A stretch of 64,000 nt of DNA. Source: Actinomadura violacea (lineage in GTDB: Bacteria; Actinomycetota; Actinomycetes; Streptosporangiales; Streptosporangiaceae). The notes under the pieces are model-generated. The model saw nothing but the letters and a program-made list of their open reading frames with translations, was not told where the DNA came from and ran no database searches. The translations under genes and the position numbers were made by a program. Shown here in pieces: positions 25,417 to 34,469 of this stretch (position 1 is its first letter; every line of letters starts with the position of its first letter). The DNA is taken from positions 62,001 to 126,000 of the forward strand of contig NZ_JAGEPF010000026.1 of the NCBI RefSeq assembly GCF_017573465.1, given 5' to 3'.

Positions 25417-26541
25417 ATGGACTTCGGCTTCACCGACGAGCAGGCGATGCTGCGCGAGAGCGTGGCCCGCTACCTCGCGAAGAACCACTCCTTCGAGGCG
25501 CGGCAGGCGATCCTGCGGTCCGGCCGCCCGCACTCGGACGAGGTCTGGCGGGCGTTCGCCGACCTCGGGCTGCTGACGCTGCCGTTCCCGGAGGCGGCGG
25601 GCGGCCTCGGCGGCTCGGTCGTCGACCTCGTCGCCGTCGGCGAGCTGTTCGGCGAACACCTCCTGGTCGAGCCGTACGTGGCGTCGGTGCTCCTGGCCGG
25701 GCGCGCGCTGGCCGAGGCCGGCGAGCAGCCGGCGGCGAAGCACTGGCTCGGCCGGATCATGGCCGGGGAGGCCCTCGCGGCGTTCGCCCATGAGGAGGCC
25801 GGCGGCACGGCCGAACCGTCGCAGGTGGCGGTGCGGTGCCGCGAGTCGGCCGGCGGGTACCGGCTCGACGGCGAGAAGCGGCTGGTCCTGGGCGGTGCGG
25901 ACGCCGACGTGCTCGTCGTGACGGCCCGTACCGGCGGCGAGCCCGGCGAGCACCGGGGCCTGGCCCTGCTGCTCGTCGAGCCCGGCGCCCCGGGTGTGCG
26001 GGTCACCCCCTTCACGACGGTGGACGGCAGGAGCGCCGCCCACGTCGGCTTCGACGCGGTCGAGGTCCCGGCGGAGAACCGCCTGTCGGCCGACGCCCAC
26101 GGCGCGATCACGCGAACCGTCGATGGCGCCGTCATCGCCCTGGCCGCCGAGGCGGTCGGAGCCATGGGGGCCCTGCTCCGCCAGACCGGCGAGTACGCGG
26201 TCGCGCGCGAGCAGTTCGGCACCCCGATCGCGCGCTTCCAGGCCGTCGCCCACCGGCTCGCCGACATGAAGATCGCCTGCACCAAGGCTCGGGCGACCCT
26301 GCTGTACACGGCGGCGCTCGCCGAGGCGGGTCGCGCCGCCCCGCGCGACCTGTCCGTGCTCAAGGCCCAGGTCGGCAGGCTCGGACGCGCCGTCGGCGAG
26401 GCCGCCGTGCAGACCCACGGAGGCATCGGCATGACCGACGAGCTGGCCGTCGGCCACTACCTGAAGCGGCTGCTGGTGATCGACGCGATGTTCGGCCAGA
26501 GCGACTACCACTACCGGGTGGTCGGGGCGGCCGCGTCCTGA
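25417..26541 (+). CDS. acyl-CoA dehydrogenase, small-subunit type
   Basis: A protein of 374 residues of the acyl-CoA dehydrogenase superfamily. It has the N-terminal domain (DFGFTDEQAMLRESVARYL), a diverged middle loop (AFAHEEAGGTAE instead of the usual TEPxAGSD), and the C-terminal VQTHGGIGMTDELAVGHYLKRL. This pattern matches PimD-type subunits that pair with a larger partner. SD AGGAGGG precedes ATG 25417. It converges on ilvD with a 10-base gap. Confidence 0.85.
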   Translation: MDFGFTDEQAMLRESVARYLAKNHSFEARQAILRSGRPHSDEVWRAFADLGLLTLPFPEAAGGLGGSVVDLVAVGELFGEHLLVEPYVASVLLAGRALAEAGEQPAAKHWLGRIMAGEALAAFAHEEAGGTAEPSQVAVRCRESAGGYRLDGEKRLVLGGADADVLVVTARTGGEPGEHRGLALLLVEPGAPGVRVTPFTTVDGRSAAHVGFDAVEVPAENRLSADAHGAITRTVDGAVIALAAEAVGAMGALLRQTGEYAVAREQFGTPIARFQAVAHRLADMKIACTKARATLLYTAALAEAGRAAPRDLSVLKAQVGRLGRAVGEAAVQTHGGIGMTDELAVGHYLKRLLVIDAMFGQSDYHYRVVGAAAS

Positions 26542-26551
26542 CCGTCCGGTC

Positions 26552-28399
26552 TCAGCGGTCCTCGATCGCGCGCACGGCGCCCTTGTCGGCGGACTGCGCC
26601 ACGGACGCGTAGACGCGCAGCGCGGTGGAGACGGGACGGTCGCGGTCGCGGGGCCGGTAGCCGGTGCCCTGCTCCAGGTCGGCGCGCCGGGCCGCGAGTT
26701 CCGGCCCGGCGACGTCCAGGTGCAGGAGCCGGGCGGCGATGTCGATGGTGATGGCGTCGCCGTCCCGGACGAGGGCCAGCGGCCCGCCGGCGGCCGCCTC
26801 GGGCGAGACGTGGCCGACCGACAGGCCGGCACTGCCGCCGGAGAAGCGGCCGTCGGTGACCACCGCGCACGAGCCGGCCAGGCCCCGTCCCTTGAGGTAG
26901 GCGGTCGGGTACAGCATCTCCTGCATGCCGGGGCCGCCGCGCGGCCCCTCGTAGCGGATGACCAGGACGGTGCCGGGCGTGACGCGTCCGGACAGGATCG
27001 CCTCGCAGGCGTCCTCCTGCGACTCGGTCACCACCGCCCGGCCGGTGAACACCTGCATGCCCTCCGGGACCCCGGCGGACTTGACCACCGCGCCGTCCGG
27101 GGCGAGGCCGCCGCGCAGGACGGCCAGGCCCGCGTCCGGCGAGTAGGCGTGGGCGGCGTCGCGGATGCAGCCGTCCGCGGCGTCGAGGTCGAGCGTCTCC
27201 CAGCGCGCCGACTGGGAGAACGCCGCCGACGAGCGGGTGCCGCCCGGCGCCGCGTGGAACAGTTCGACCGCCTCGCGGGAAGGGGACGGGCCGCGGACGT
27301 CCCAGGCGGCCAGCCATTCCTTGAGCGAGCCTGCGTGGACGGTCTGCACGTCCTCGTGGAGGAGCCCGGCGCGGTGCAGTTCGCCCAGGATGGCGGGGAC
27401 GCCGCCGGCGCGGTGGACGTCCTCCATCAGGTAGGCGCTGCTGGGCGCGACCTTGCACAGGCACGGCACGTCGTGGGAGCGGGCCTCGATGTCGGCCAGG
27501 GTGTAGCCGAGGCCGGCCTCGTGGGCGGCGGCGAGCAGGTGCAGCACGGTGTTGGTGGAGCCGCCCATGGCCAGGTCCAAGGCCATCGCGTTGTCGAACG
27601 CGGCGCGCGACGCGATGGACCTCGGCAGGACGCCGTCGTCGTCCTTGCCGTAGTAGCGGCCGGCCAGCTCCATCACCGTCCGGCCGGCCTCCTCGTACAG
27701 GGCGCGGCGGGCGGTGTGGGTGGCGAGCGTGGAGCCGTTGCCGGGCAGGGCCAGGCCGAGCGCCTCCAGCAGGCAGTTCATGGAGTTGGCGGTGAACATG
27801 CCCGCGCAGGACCCGCAGGTCGGGCAGGCCGCCTCCTCGATCCGTGCCAGATCCTCGTCCCGCACCGCCGGGTTGACCGCCTCGGACATGGCGCTGACCA
27901 GCTCCAGCCCGGTGCGGACCGTGCCGTCGCTCATGACCGCGCGCCCGCCCTCCATGGGGCCGCCGGAGACGAACACGGTCGGGATGTTCAGCCGCAGCGC
28001 GGCCATCAGCATCCCCGGCGTGATCTTGTCGCAGTTGGAGACGCACACCAGGGCGTCGGCGCAGTGCGCCTGGACCATGTACTCGATGGAGTCGGCGATG
28101 AGGTCCCGCGACGGCAGCGAGTACAGCATCCCGCCGTGGCCCATCGCGATGCCGTCGTCGACGGCGATGGTGTTGAACTCGCGGGGGATCCCGCCCGCCG
28201 CCGCGACGGCCTCGCTGACGATGCGGCCCACCGGCTGCAGGTGGGTGTGGCCCGGGACGAACTCGGTGAAGCTGTTGGCCACCGCGACGACCGGCTTGGC
28301 GCCGATGTCCTCCGCCGCGACGCCGGAGGCGCGCATCAGGGCGCGGGCCCCGGCCATGTTCCGTCCATGGGTGACCGTACGTGATCTCAGCTGTGGCAT
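26552..28399 (-). CDS. ilvD: dihydroxy-acid dehydratase
   Basis: A protein of 615 residues, the normal IlvD length. Motifs include SNCDKITPGM and TCGSCAGMFTANSMN (iron-sulfur cysteines), GGSTNTVLHL and the C-terminal RYEGPRGGPGMQEML and DGRFSGG regions. It dehydrates 2,3-dihydroxy-isovalerate and related acids in branched-chain amino-acid synthesis. No other ilv gene is near. It is divergent from an XRE-type regulator gene. Confidence 0.95.
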   Translation of the reverse strand: MPQLRSRTVTHGRNMAGARALMRASGVAAEDIGAKPVVAVANSFTEFVPGHTHLQPVGRIVSEAVAAAGGIPREFNTIAVDDGIAMGHGGMLYSLPSRDLIADSIEYMVQAHCADALVCVSNCDKITPGMLMAALRLNIPTVFVSGGPMEGGRAVMSDGTVRTGLELVSAMSEAVNPAVRDEDLARIEEAACPTCGSCAGMFTANSMNCLLEALGLALPGNGSTLATHTARRALYEEAGRTVMELAGRYYGKDDDGVLPRSIASRAAFDNAMALDLAMGGSTNTVLHLLAAAHEAGLGYTLADIEARSHDVPCLCKVAPSSAYLMEDVHRAGGVPAILGELHRAGLLHEDVQTVHAGSLKEWLAAWDVRGPSPSREAVELFHAAPGGTRSSAAFSQSARWETLDLDAADGCIRDAAHAYSPDAGLAVLRGGLAPDGAVVKSAGVPEGMQVFTGRAVVTESQEDACEAILSGRVTPGTVLVIRYEGPRGGPGMQEMLYPTAYLKGRGLAGSCAVVTDGRFSGGSAGLSVGHVSPEAAAGGPLALVRDGDAITIDIAARLLHLDVAGPELAARRADLEQGTGYRPRDRDRPVSTALRVYASVAQSADKGAVRAIEDR

Positions 28400-28482
28400 G
28401 CCGCAATGCTCGCGGCGCGCGGCCTGGCGGCGAAGACGCCCGCACTACTAGCAGTCCCACTACCAGCACTTACCCTGACGGG

Positions 28483-29301
28483 GTGAACACGGCGGCCGAG
28501 CGGCGGGCGGAACTGGGCAGCTTCCTGCGCGCCAGGCGCGCGCACCTGGACCCCACGGCGGTGGGCCTGCCCCCGGCCGGGCCCCGCCGCCGCGGCGGCC
28601 TGCGCCGCGAGGAGGTCGCCACCCTCTCCGGGGTGAGCGCCACCTGGTACACGTGGCTGGAGCAGGGCCGCGACATCCAGCCGTCCCGCCAGGTCCTGGA
28701 CGCCCTCGCCCGCACCCTGCGCCTGACCGCCACCGAGCACGCCTACGTGCTCTCCCTGGCCGGGTACACGCAGCTGCCCACGGCCGCCGAACCGGTCGAC
28801 CTGGCGGCGCCCGGCCACGTGCAGCGGCTGCTCGACGCGCTCGCCGGCTGCCCCGCCTACGCCATCGCACCCGACTGGACGATCACCGGCTGGAACGCCG
28901 CCTACGCCGCGCTGTACCCGAACGCCGCCGCCGTCGCCCCGTCCGAGCGGAACCTGCTGTGGCTGGTGTTCACCGACCCCTACGTCCGCGAACTGCTGCC
29001 CGACTGGGAGACCACGAGCGGGCGCTTCGTCGCCGAGTTCCGCGCCGAGGCCGGGCCCCGCCTCGGCGACCTGGCGCGTTCCCCGGTCGTCCAGCGCCTC
29101 CTGCGGACCAGCGAGCCGTTCCGTGACGCCTGGCAGGACCACCACATCGAGGGCTTCGCCTCCCGCCTGCGGAGGTTCCACCACCCCGTCCAGGGCGTCC
29201 TGCACTACGAACACCACCGCCTGGCCCCCGCCGACCACCCCGACCTGCACGTGGTGATCTACACCCCGGCGGCGCCGCCACCGGAGGCCGCCGACGCCTA
29301 G
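28483..29301 (+). CDS. XRE-type helix-turn-helix regulator with MmyB-like ligand domain
   Basis: A protein of about 272 residues starting at GTG 28483. The N-terminal helix-turn-helix includes RRGGLRREEVATLSGVSATWYTWLEQGRDIQPS (residues about 30-60), typical of the large actinobacterial family in which the second half is a PAS-like MmyB ligand domain (AYAIAPDWTITGWNAAY). These proteins bind fatty-acid-like ligands in some cases. It often controls a divergent metabolic gene, which here would be ilvD. Its stop shares CTAG with the stop of the amine-oxidase remnant. Confidence 0.87.
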   Translation: MNTAAERRAELGSFLRARRAHLDPTAVGLPPAGPRRRGGLRREEVATLSGVSATWYTWLEQGRDIQPSRQVLDALARTLRLTATEHAYVLSLAGYTQLPTAAEPVDLAAPGHVQRLLDALAGCPAYAIAPDWTITGWNAAYAALYPNAAAVAPSERNLLWLVFTDPYVRELLPDWETTSGRFVAEFRAEAGPRLGDLARSPVVQRLLRTSEPFRDAWQDHHIEGFASRLRRFHHPVQGVLHYEHHRLAPADHPDLHVVIYTPAAPPPEAADA

Positions 29302-29666
29302 GGACGCTCCTTCCGGCGCGCACCCGCCAGGCTCTCGACCACCTCGCGAGCCGCCCGCTCGCCGGACTCGATGGCGCCCTCGATGTACCCCGCGTGCTCG
29401 CCCGCGGTCTCGGTCCCGGCCCAGTGGACGTCGCCGACCGGCTCGGACGGCATCGATAGCCCGTCGGGCGGGGACGTGTCGAAGACGGCGGCACCGGGCT
29501 CGCCGAGGACCACGAACTCGGCGTGGCCGTCCCGCTCCCGCCAGAAGGGACGGTCGTGAACCGCGACCGCCTTGTACACCGAGCCCATGTACGTGCCCTG
29601 CTCCAGCTCGGCCCTGCTCGCGGGCAGCGGCGGATCATGGGCGATGCGGGCGGACGTCCGTCCGAG
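29298..29666 (-). pseudogene. C-terminal remnant of a flavin amine oxidase
   Basis: The frame encodes only the end of a monoamine-oxidase-like flavoprotein: ARIAHDPPLPASRAEL, MGSVYKAVAVHDRPFWR, then GDVHWAGTETAGEHAGYIEGA, the FAD-covering C-terminal motif. Homology runs upstream of the first ATG (29588) to a TAA at 29667-29669, and the roughly 330 residues that should precede it are gone. The next gene starts its stop codon 60 bases on, so a deletion joined the two. Not likely to be functional. Confidence 0.8.
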
Positions 29667-29726
29667 TTACGTACGGCCGGCTCCACGGGTAGGCAAGAGG
29701 GCGGTCCGGACCGCCTCAGCCGGGAG

Positions 29727-30359
29727 TCACCGGGAACGCTCCGTCGCGCCGTGCGGCACGGGCCGGGGGACGGCGAACAGGACGAGCATGTCCAGGGCGT
29801 GGTCGAGGTCGCGGCGGGCCCGGACGGGATCCGGCCTGGCGACGTACTGCAGGATCAGGCCGTCCACCTGCGCGAGCGCGATACGCCCGAGGGTGTCGAA
29901 CCCGACGGCGCAGCGCTCTCCCGCGGCCCGCGCCGCCTGCTCGCAGAACTCGGTGACGTCGGAGCCGCAGCGCTCGAACTGCAGCCGCGCCAGCCCGCCC
30001 TCCGGCTCGCTCCGCAGGGAGTAGGCGGCCAGCTCGTACTCCATGAGCTGCAGGCCGACGCCGCCTTCGACCAGCGTGCTCCAGAAGCTGGTGACGCCCT
30101 GGCGGAGCGCGTGCTCCACGCCCCTGTCGAGCTCCAGACCGGCCGCCAGCGCGTCCGAGATGTCGCGGATGACGGTGGCGATGACGGCGCGGAACAGCTT
30201 GTCCTTGCTCGGGAAGCCGTAGTGCAGCGTGCCCAGCGGCACGCCAGCCTCGGCGGCGACGGCGCGCAGCGTGGTCCCGGGGACGCCCACCTCGCTGAGC
30301 ACCCGGATGGCCGCCGCGACGATCTGCTCCTCGCGCTCCGCCGCCCTCACGTAGGCCAC
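29727..30359 (-). CDS. TetR family transcriptional regulator
   Basis: A protein of about 210 residues. The helix-turn-helix is at about residues 5-55 (IVAAAIRVLSEVGVPGTTLRAVAAEAGVPLGTLHYGF, with GTLHYGFPSKDKL as recognition region). The C-terminal domain is helical. GTG 30359 has GGAG five bases upstream; GTG 30386 and GTG 30350 are alternatives. It is divergent from the NmrA-like gene, which it probably controls. Confidence 0.85.
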   Translation of the reverse strand: MAYVRAAEREEQIVAAAIRVLSEVGVPGTTLRAVAAEAGVPLGTLHYGFPSKDKLFRAVIATVIRDISDALAAGLELDRGVEHALRQGVTSFWSTLVEGGVGLQLMEYELAAYSLRSEPEGGLARLQFERCGSDVTEFCEQAARAAGERCAVGFDTLGRIALAQVDGLILQYVARPDPVRARRDLDHALDMLVLFAVPRPVPHGATERSR

Positions 30360-30495
30360 TGTCGCTCCGCCGGCGCTCGCCCGCACGGCTCTCGCACCTC
30401 ATTGTGACGGGCCATTTCCCGGAGTCGGACAACCGACCGTCATCGAAGGGCGGCGCCTCGCGGGCCCGCGCCGGGGCGGCCGGGATAATCGCCTC

Positions 30496-31365
30496 ATGAT
30501 TCTCATCACCGGCGCCGGGGGCGCCGTCGGGTCGGCACTGCTGGACGAGTTGCGCGCCGCCGGCCGGCCTGCGCGGGCCGGGTACCACACCGCGTCCAAG
30601 GCCGAGCGGGCGCGGGCGGCCGGGCAGGAGGCCGTCGCCCTCGACCTGGGCGATCCTGCCTCGCTGCCGCCCGCGCTGCGCGGCGTCGACGAGGTCTTCC
30701 TGCTCGGCGCGATGAGCCCGCACCAGACCCGCCACGAGCTCACCATGGTCGAGGCGGCGGCGGCCGCGGGCGTGCGGCGGGTGGTCAAGCTGTCGGTGTG
30801 GCGCGCGGACGAGGAACTGACGCCGATCGCACGGCTGCACCGTCCGGTGGAGCGGGCACTGGAATCGTCCGGCCTGGCCTACACCTTCCTGCGACCGAAC
30901 TTCTACATGCAGAACTTCACCCGCCAGATGGCCGCCTCCATCCGGGCGGACGGCGAGTTCGCGCAGCTCGCGGCCAAGGCCCCGATCAGCTTCGTCGACG
31001 TCCGCGACGTCGCGCGCTGCGCGGCCGGCATGTTCGCCGGCGACTCCTCGGAGAGCGGCGTCCACGACGGCAGGACGTATGCGCTCACCGGCCCCGCGGC
31101 ACTGACCTACGACCAGGCCGCCGCGGTGCTGTCGGACGAGCTGGGACGGACGATCCGGTACATCGGCATGTCCGACGACGAGGCCCGGCGCATGCTCCTG
31201 GACCGCGGCCTCCCGGAGTTCCACGCCGACAGCCTCGTCGAGGTCGGCCGCGCGTACCGGGACGGCGGCGCGGACACCGTGCTGCCGACGGTCCGCGACC
31301 TGACCGGACGGCACCCCACCGGCTTCGGCGAGTTCGTCCGCGACCACAAGGACGCCTTCGGCTGA
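30496..31365 (+). CDS. NmrA-like NAD(P)-binding oxidoreductase
   Basis: A protein of 289 residues of the atypical SDR/NmrA group: ILITGAGGAVGSALLDEL nucleotide motif, VRRVVKLSVW, and LRPNFYMQNF. The usual YxxxK pair is not evident (RLHRPVERAL in that position), as in NmrA and NAD(P)H:quinone reductase-like SDRs, so it may sense redox cofactors or reduce quinones. It starts about 136 bases from the divergent TetR gene. Confidence 0.82.
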   Translation: MILITGAGGAVGSALLDELRAAGRPARAGYHTASKAERARAAGQEAVALDLGDPASLPPALRGVDEVFLLGAMSPHQTRHELTMVEAAAAAGVRRVVKLSVWRADEELTPIARLHRPVERALESSGLAYTFLRPNFYMQNFTRQMAASIRADGEFAQLAAKAPISFVDVRDVARCAAGMFAGDSSESGVHDGRTYALTGPAALTYDQAAAVLSDELGRTIRYIGMSDDEARRMLLDRGLPEFHADSLVEVGRAYRDGGADTVLPTVRDLTGRHPTGFGEFVRDHKDAFG

Positions 31366-31423
31366 CCGGCGGGGCTCCGCCGCCGTCACCTCATGGCGGA
31401 GCCCCGTGAAACCGGCCGGTCAG
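31362..31423. terminator. nested bidirectional hairpin between converging genes
   Basis: Inner stem GGGGCTCCGCC (31371-31381) pairs with GGCGGAGCCCC (31395-31405). Outer stem CTGACCGGC (31362-31370) pairs with GCCGGTCAG (31415-31423). The outer stem contains the NmrA stop codon and the complement of the DUF1259 stop codon, which pair with each other. Confidence 0.7.
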
Positions 31424-32436
31424 GAGTGCTTGACGGCCGTGCGGTCGAGCCCTTTGCGGACCTGCCGGGCGAGCGCGACGGGGTCGCCGACGCGGAACAT
31501 GTGCGAGAAGTACAGCTGCGGGAACTCGGCCGTCTCCTGGTTGTAGAGGCAGCCGACCTGCCAGTGGCGGCGACGCATGACCGAGATGACCGGTTGCGTC
31601 TCCTTCGCGGTCATGGAGAAGTCGGGGACCACGGCCGCCTTCCCCTTGCCGAGCGGCTGGAACTGGACGCTGGTGGACACTCCCAGGTCCGGATCGACGA
31701 GTACGCCGCCCAGCCTGATCCTGTCGGTGCGCGGGACGGTCACCGTGACGATCCCGTTCTCGCCGACCATGGCGTCCCCGCCGAGGATCTTCGCCAGCCT
31801 CCGCTCGGGGAGCGGGGTCGTGGGGTGCGGCGGCGCATGCTGCGGCAGCGGTGTGGAGGTCTTGCCGATGGCGGCGCGCGCGGCGCCGGCCATCCGGACC
31901 GGGTCGCCGACGGCACGGAAGTGCAGGAACCACACCATCGGGCGCAGATCGTACAAATGCTGGTGCTGTGCCTGGAAGGTAAGCCCGTGGGCGATGAAGG
32001 CGTCGATGACCGGCTGGATCTCCTGGGGCCGCAGGGCCAGGTCGCCGTTGAGGATCGCTTTCCCGTGGCCGAGTGACTGGAAGTACAACTCGTGCTGGAT
32101 CTGGAAGCCGTCCTCGAACCTGACCCGGGGCTGGCCCCCGGTGACGTGGAGGTCCTTGCGGTCGATGTCGACCTCAAGGACACCGCTGCTGCTCACGTGG
32201 CCATCGGCCTGCAGCGTTCTCTCGATCCGCTTGACCGGCAGCCGTTTCGTCCCGGTCCAGGCCCTGGCCTGCGACGTTCCGGCTCGCGGGCCGGCCGCGT
32301 CCGCGTCCGGCGCCGTGGCGGCGCCGGCGGCCGCCGCCGCTCCGGTCACGACGAGGCCCGTGAGAAGCGCGGCCGCGCCGCCGAACCGGCGGAGCGCCGC
32401 CCGCCGCGCTGTTTCCGACGAACTGATGATGATCAC
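31420..32436 (-). CDS. secreted DUF1259 (LppY/LpqO family) protein, two domains
   Basis: A protein of about 338 residues. GTG 32436 follows AGGAGG by 7 bases. The N-terminus carries a long export signal (TARRAALRRFGGAAALLTGLVV), possibly Tat-type because of the arginines. Two DUF1259 units follow: about 65-195 (EIQPVIDAFIAHGLTFQAQHQHLYD...MVWFLHFRAVGDP) and about 200-335 (ETQPVISVMRRRHWQVGCLYNQ...LYFSHMFRVGDP). The first keeps the HxH-like QHQH, the second has LYNQ. Function of the family is unknown. Confidence 0.8.
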   Translation of the reverse strand: MIIISSSETARRAALRRFGGAAALLTGLVVTGAAAAAGAATAPDADAAGPRAGTSQARAWTGTKRLPVKRIERTLQADGHVSSSGVLEVDIDRKDLHVTGGQPRVRFEDGFQIQHELYFQSLGHGKAILNGDLALRPQEIQPVIDAFIAHGLTFQAQHQHLYDLRPMVWFLHFRAVGDPVRMAGAARAAIGKTSTPLPQHAPPHPTTPLPERRLAKILGGDAMVGENGIVTVTVPRTDRIRLGGVLVDPDLGVSTSVQFQPLGKGKAAVVPDFSMTAKETQPVISVMRRRHWQVGCLYNQETAEFPQLYFSHMFRVGDPVALARQVRKGLDRTAVKHS

Positions 32437-32874
32437 AAGTTTTCCTCCTGGTTCGTTCCAAGCTCTGCCCTGCCGTGAGTAAGCCCGAACGCTGAAAATG
32501 ATCACGAAAACGCCTAGCCGTGGATGGTGCTCCAGAGAGCGGCGGAGGGCGGCGCCGCTAAGCCGCCTGAGCCTTCGCAGGGATAAGCCATCCATTCAAG
32601 GAAAGGTCCTCGAATTGGGCACGGCATTGGCGAGCCCCGGGGTGGCCATCGGCGATCGCCCGGCCCGCGGCCGGCCCGCCCGCTCCGCCGCATGACGGAC
32701 ACCGCCGCCTGCGCAGACAGTCGCTGATGCGCACCGCAGACGGCTCTGGCCGTTCGCCTCGCACGCCGGTATCGTGGGGCCTTCGCAGGCCTGCGGCCTT
32801 GAGCAAGGGTGGCGGGTACCGGGGCTCCGCGGACTCACCCAGTGCGGAAGGGCAGGAGTATCCGAGGACGTCCG
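32437..32874. other. 438-base intergenic region between DUF1259 and AraC genes
   Basis: This stretch holds the promoters of the two divergent genes. Short frames on both strands lack family matches and ribosome sites. I see no convincing repeat, RNA or small gene in it. Confidence 0.5.
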
Positions 32875-33852
32875 ATGAAGCAAATGACGTTGAACAGAGA
32901 CGATCCGCCGCCGAAGGGCCACCTGGCCAGGCTGGACGAGATCTTCGCTGAAAGCCCGTACCCGATGCGGCTGCTCAGCGATTCTCCCGACACGTTCCGG
33001 ACGAGCATGCGGACGCTGGACCTCGGAACGGTCAATGTGGTGGAACTGACGTTGCCCTCGTCGGAGGTATTGCGCACCACTCGCCTGGTCAGGCGATCCG
33101 ACCCCGAACTATGCTCGGTGATCTTTCCCGTTCAGGGGCGGTTGATTCTGAGCCAGGCCGATCGTCAAGCGGCCCTCACCACCCGTGATTTCGCTTTGTA
33201 CGACAGTTCGCTGCCTTTCCGGTTGAAGATCGCCGTCGACGGTGAGACCACGAAGCTGGTGCGCGCCCATCTGCCGCGGGCGCTGGTGGGCATGCCCGCC
33301 GACGCGATGGGGCGGCTCCTGGCGATGCCGCTGCCCGGCCGGACCGGCGTGGGCGGACTGCTCGTCCGGTACCTCACCGATCTCGCCGCCAGGGCCGCCG
33401 AATACCGGCCGGCCGATCTCCCGCGCCTGGACGCGATCGCGCACGATCTGCTCGCGGCCGCCGTGGCCCATCATCTCGACGCCGATCCGGCCTTGCAGAA
33501 CGACTCGCACCGCCACGGCCTGCTGCTGCGCATCGAAGCGTTCATCCGGCAGCATCTGCGCGACCCGGATCTGTCGCCCGAGACGATCGCCGGCGCCCAC
33601 CACATATCTCTCGGTCACCTCCACCGGCTGTTCGGCGCCCGTGACACCACGGTGGCGGCGTGGATCCGGCGGCAGCGGCTCGAAGGCGCTCGCCGGGATC
33701 TCAGTAACCCGGCTCTGCAGGCGGTGCCCGTCCACAGAATCGCGGTCCGCTGGGGCTTCCGCGATCACTCGACTTTCACCCGGGCATTCCGCGCCGCCTA
33801 CGGTCTCCCCCCGAAGGAGTACCGCCACCGCGCGCGAATCGGAGCCGGGTGA
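32875..33852 (+). CDS. AraC family transcriptional regulator
   Basis: A protein of about 325 residues. An N-terminal cupin-like AraC-binding domain (about 20-190) precedes the double helix-turn-helix (about 225-320: LSPETIAGAHHISLGHLHRLF and VHRIAVRWGFRDHSTFTRAFRAAYGLPPKEYR as the second motif). ATG 32875 follows GAGGAC. Base composition is slightly less GC-rich than neighbours. It is divergent from the DUF1259 gene, its most likely target. Confidence 0.88.
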   Translation: MKQMTLNRDDPPPKGHLARLDEIFAESPYPMRLLSDSPDTFRTSMRTLDLGTVNVVELTLPSSEVLRTTRLVRRSDPELCSVIFPVQGRLILSQADRQAALTTRDFALYDSSLPFRLKIAVDGETTKLVRAHLPRALVGMPADAMGRLLAMPLPGRTGVGGLLVRYLTDLAARAAEYRPADLPRLDAIAHDLLAAAVAHHLDADPALQNDSHRHGLLLRIEAFIRQHLRDPDLSPETIAGAHHISLGHLHRLFGARDTTVAAWIRRQRLEGARRDLSNPALQAVPVHRIAVRWGFRDHSTFTRAFRAAYGLPPKEYRHRARIGAG

Positions 33853-34469
33853 GCACCTGGAAGCTCCAAGGGCCTGGTCACTCCGCCTCGCCGGCGAAGG
33901 ACGCAGCCGCGGGCCGGGCGAGGAAACGATGGCCTGGAGCGCTCCAACCCGTGTAACCTCGACCATGATCTTGGACCCCCCACGGTCGGCGCCCCGTCAT
34001 GCGGGCGGTCGTGCCCGTGCTCTGACGTGCTCCCGCCCCCGGACGATGCCGGCGGCCTCCCGGCCGGACGCCGGCCAAGGCGTCCAACCGGTGACGCGAC
34101 GTCAAGGTTCGCCGATCGTGTGCCAAGGACGCGGGGCCGCATCGGCGGCCAAGGTGGGCTTGCGAACGCGTCTCTGGCGAGGAGGACGGTTCCTTCTGCC
34201 GATGGATCGGATTTGGTATGCCTCTTAACCTTTATCGGCCCGATTCCACTTTCCTGTCGGCCCTGGCGAAAGCAAGTGCCTGGGTAGAGAACTTCGGCAT
34301 GCGCGGAATATGGAACCAGCGGATCATGGGGCCCGGCCGGTCGGCGTGGGTCGCTCCACTCCGCTTCCGATCCCGTGTGCCCGGTGGGCGGGGTCGAGGG
34401 ATGCGCAGTGCCGGGCGGAGCCGCCCGCTCGTCCGGACGGACCGCCTCCGGCGCGCTCAGGACGACGGC
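33853..34469. other. 617-base stretch without a supported gene
   Basis: The histidine-kinase frame is open from 34218, but the part before 34470 is rich in Arg, Gly and Pro, has no domain match, and lacks a ribosome site. An antisense frame (33798-34496) is similar noise. GGAGCGCTCC, a palindrome, occurs near 33936. I see no RNA gene. Confidence 0.45.

Noticed and set aside
29298..29588. The amine-oxidase fragment as a complete 96-residue gene
   Set aside because: Family similarity continues upstream of its ATG (ARIAHDPPLPASRAEL), so the ATG is an internal methionine and the piece is a truncated remnant.
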